Assembly (NCBI GenBank): GCA_009801015.1
Contig: VHZZ01019071.1
Coordinates: 10,952-33,581 of the forward strand
Direction of reading: 5' to 3'
DNA: 22,630 nucleotides
From: Silene noctiflora
Taxonomy: Eukaryota; Streptophyta; Magnoliopsida; Caryophyllales; Caryophyllaceae
Shown here: positions 20,358-22,630 of the stretch, piece after piece
Numbering within the stretch: position 1 is the stretch's first letter
Layout of the letters: the number at the start of each line of letters is the position of its first letter
Program-made: the position numbers and the translations under genes
The notes under the pieces: generated by a model
Database searches by the model: none
What the model saw: the letters and a program-made list of their open reading frames with translations, nothing else
What the model was told of the DNA's origin: nothing

Positions 20358-20680
20358 GCGTATAATTTACGGGTTCATAGACATTGAGATATGAAATACG
20401 ACGACCTCTGAAACATTATTAGCTACATATGTTTACCCATAGACTCGCTTAGTTTGTAGGGAAGCTCGTAATGTTTTTATCTTGTATAGACTAATATATC
20501 ATCAAACTTTAAAGTGTACTTCATACGATTCCACGTACCAATGATGCATTTATTTGGGTTGAAGCTGAACAATCAGAATTGATTGGACTTAAACGAGTAT
20601 GGAAGTCTTTCACATTAGGGAACAATGGAGGTTAGTCGTTTAAGAGTGCTTTCGAGGGAGGGTTTTGCAATTATCGTTTG

Positions 20681-21798
20681 GTTACACGTAGGGCTGAGCA
20701 AAACCGTATACCCGATACGGTTTTGAAAACCGTATCGGGTACCCGGTTTTTTGAACACCTAAATTTTGATTCCGGATACGATACGGTTTAAACCGGGTAT
20801 ACGGTTTTTGGGTACCCGGTTAAACCGTATATACGGATACGGTTTTCCTGATTTTTCATTAATTTGCGATTTAAAAAAAAAAACAAACACAACAATCTTC
20901 ATATATCCCCGAACGATTTGGAATCCTTAGCAGAAAATGTATCCTCTTGAGGTGTCAAATACGAAGTATTTACCGGAATTGAACTACAATGTGCTTCAAA
21001 CAACATTTGTTTTTGGTCTTCCATGCTCTCAATCAAAACCATAAAATTCAAGATATGCTGGATTTCAACCAAATACAACTAGTCCGCCTCTATACATTGT
21101 TATATATTACGGTAAAAATCATGCAAGACAATCTTAAACAAGCCAACATTCATTTACATAACCAAATATATCTAATTACCAAAATTTAAGCTGACAATAA
21201 ACTCGGATAGTCTGTAACACAGAAAATATTTGAGAAGCAGTTGTATTCTAAAAACGTAGAAGTTGAACACTACATAATACTTATAAGAACCAATCTTTCA
21301 ATGAACTCGTAATACATACAAACAAGTGAAGTAAAAGCGAAAATTAAAATTAGACAACAAACCTTGTACGATAGATGATTTGTATTTTGTAAGGCAGATC
21401 TGAATTGGGGATCAAAATTTGTAATTACTAATTAGGGTTTGAACTTTGAATTGGGGGAAAATGAAAAATGTTTGCTGTGGTTGTGATTTGTGAATTGGGA
21501 AAGACTGTTAGGGTTAAAAATTAGACAACCTTAGAGTGTTATTAGAAATTTGTGATTTGTGAATTGGGAAGGGAAAGACGCTGTTTTGCTTTTTTTTTTT
21601 TTTTTTTTAAACCGGGTCAAAACCGGGTATACGGTTTCCAATTATGCTTACCCGGATACGAAAAGGTTTCCTAAAAACCGTATCGGGTATACGAAAAAAA
21701 AACGTATATATGGAAAATCGTATAATGAGAACCGTATACCGTATCGTAACCTTATTAAAAAACCGTTTCGTAAATTTTTGCTCACCCCTAGTTACACG
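20681..21798. mobile_element. Non-autonomous hAT element with 8-bp target duplication
   Basis: The 8-bp word GTTACACG stands at 20681-20688 and 21791-21798. Between them a 1102-bp element (20689-21790) begins TAGGGCTGAGCAAAA and ends in the reverse complement of TAGGGGTGAGCAAAA: 15-bp terminal inverted repeats with one mismatch. An 8-bp duplication and such ends are diagnostic of hAT. Within about 170 bases of each end, many copies of AACCGTATAC / GATACGGTTT / ACCCGGTTT in both orientations form subterminal repeats, which in hAT elements serve as transposase-binding sites. The interior has no full transposase. The perfect duplication suggests a fairly recent insertion. Confidence 0.92.
20899..21024 (-). 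pseudogene. 41-codon ORF inside the hAT element, possible transposase-gene start
   Basis: On the minus strand an ATG at 21024 opens a frame beginning MEDQKQMLFEAHCSSIPVNT, which ends at a TGA at 20899-20901. Upstream (about 21440-21365, minus) lies leader-like DNA with a telo-box AAACCCTA (21440-21433) and a possible donor CAAG/GTTTGT. A possible acceptor TTGATTGAG lies just before the ATG. This looks like the 5' end of a gene, perhaps the parental transposase, with the rest deleted. The protein is too short to assign. Confidence 0.3.
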
Positions 21799-21859
21799 CA
21801 CTAAGATTTGGAGAGGCATAGTTTCTTGTTTAGCAAATATTGGATTGTACTTTAGTTAG

Positions 21860-22412
21860 ATATAATATAAATGAGCAGATGAGCCACTTGTATATTGCTA
21901 ATATACAACTGAATGTAGGATTTTATTTGTGTCTAACGAGTAATTTAACTTTTCACATGCATAATGACAATAGAAATTGTACAAAAATAAGGAGTTTTCA
22001 TTTTCATAAGGAACTCATTATCCATTGATTTATAAAATAAGAAATTTCTTATATGAAATTATTTCTAAAATAGAGAACAAGTTTGAATTTTTATCATTGA
22101 TGAGATTTAGAAGTTTCATAAGTGATGATATGACACTTAAAAAAAGTGGCACGAACTCTTATCAATGTTATTGCCTTAAGTGCCCACTAGTTATCCAATA
22201 ACAACCGACCATAACATATGATCATCTCTTCTCTCCTTGGTCTTACCACCAAAACTGAAGGTGAACAAAGGACCATGTAAGAGGGAGTAACATAACTCTT
22301 TAAACCATAATTGTAAACTATAATATAAAGCATAAAAAAATTAAAGCTACATAATCCTTGTGCCTAACAATAGAAAGTGAGATAATAATTTTTAGAATTG
22401 GTTTCGTTTTTA
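21860..22412. other. AT-rich intergenic DNA without recognisable genes
   Basis: Open frames here are short and low in coding character. Pyrimidine-rich and purine-rich patches around 22200-22290 show no clear inverted repeat. I see nothing to annotate until the Helitron start. Confidence 0.6.
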
Positions 22413-22630
22413 TCTACATAGTATAAAAGCCAAGTCTTTTCTTGGCTTCTGATTGGCGAATGGATTTTATATTATATTTTACATGTGGGTCCCTCCATGT
22501 TTTCTATTCTAATTAATTACCATCTCTCTTCAACTCTTAATTCATATTCTTATTTCTATTCTAATTATTTATGTTAAAACATACATTGAAATATTACAAT
22601 TTACATAAAATGTTGCAATTTACATACATT
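22413..22630 (+). mobile_element. Helitron 5' terminus, cut by the window end
   Basis: After an A at 22412 the sequence starts TCTACATAGTATAAAAGCCA, matching the 5' TC... start with a TATAAAAG block shared by many plant Helitrons. A subterminal hairpin of perfect 8-bp arms, AAGCCAAG (22427-22434) and CTTGGCTT (22441-22448), follows, which is also usual. The 3' end lies beyond the window. Confidence 0.65.

Larger units (their letters stand above)
20513..21859 (+). pseudogene. Decayed open frame split by the hAT element
   Basis: From 20513 a frame of 40 codons (including FIWVEAEQSELIGLKRVW) runs to a TAG at 20633-20635. The same frame then stays open to the hAT insertion at 20688. After removing the element and one target copy, it resumes in phase from 21799 (TKIWRGIVSCLANIG) and stops at 21857-21859. 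In all it covers 77 sense codons with one internal stop. I recognise no family. It could be a gene relic or chance. Confidence 0.3.

Noticed and set aside
21559..21859. Several ORFs of 70-81 codons in both strands near the right end of the hAT element
   Set aside because: They arise from the subterminal repeat array and have low-complexity Arg/Lys/Tyr content; no transposase motif is seen.

Overview
This is nuclear DNA from a flowering plant, probably a eudicot. It is AT-rich, its genes are split by many introns, and the spaces hold small plant transposons (Helitron ends, SINEs, a Stowaway-type MITE, a hAT element). I cannot name the species from the sequence alone. A single N at 1981 sits in a poly-T/TTC tract.

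Layout. Positions 1-1224 are repeat DNA: a probable LTR-retrotransposon remnant that opens with a series of ACTCGATCGAGT palindromes, followed by a Helitron 3' end. A complete squalene synthase gene lies on the + strand at 1752-7383, with 13 coding exons giving 414 aa. Then come about 1.7 kb of 3' flanks (7384-9067), because the next gene runs toward it. A complete large chromatin gene lies on the - strand at 18546-9068. It has 10 coding exons giving 1343 aa, and its domain order PHD, SWIB, Plus-3, GYF, CCCH is that of the plant C3H44/C3H19 (NERD) family. All splice sites in both genes are GT-AG except one intron of the second gene (10955-11817), which fits a U12-type AT-AC intron. From 18547 to the end there is no intact gene. 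This stretch holds promoter and leader DNA, a SINE-like head, an orphan gene start, a Helitron 3' end, a 1102-bp hAT element flanked by a perfect 8-bp target duplication and inserted in a decayed reading frame, and the 5' end of another Helitron that runs off the window.

How the genes relate. Squalene synthase makes the first committed precursor of sterols and triterpenes at the ER. The NERD-type protein is a nuclear reader and adaptor linked in Arabidopsis to small-RNA-dependent chromatin silencing. They share no pathway that I can see; they are only convergent neighbours. I found no new multi-gene system here. The most useful observations are the AT-AC intron with a predicted truncating retention product, the eroded GW motifs in the NERD-like protein, the precisely bounded hAT element, and a 141-bp tandem duplication whose copies differ only by transitions.
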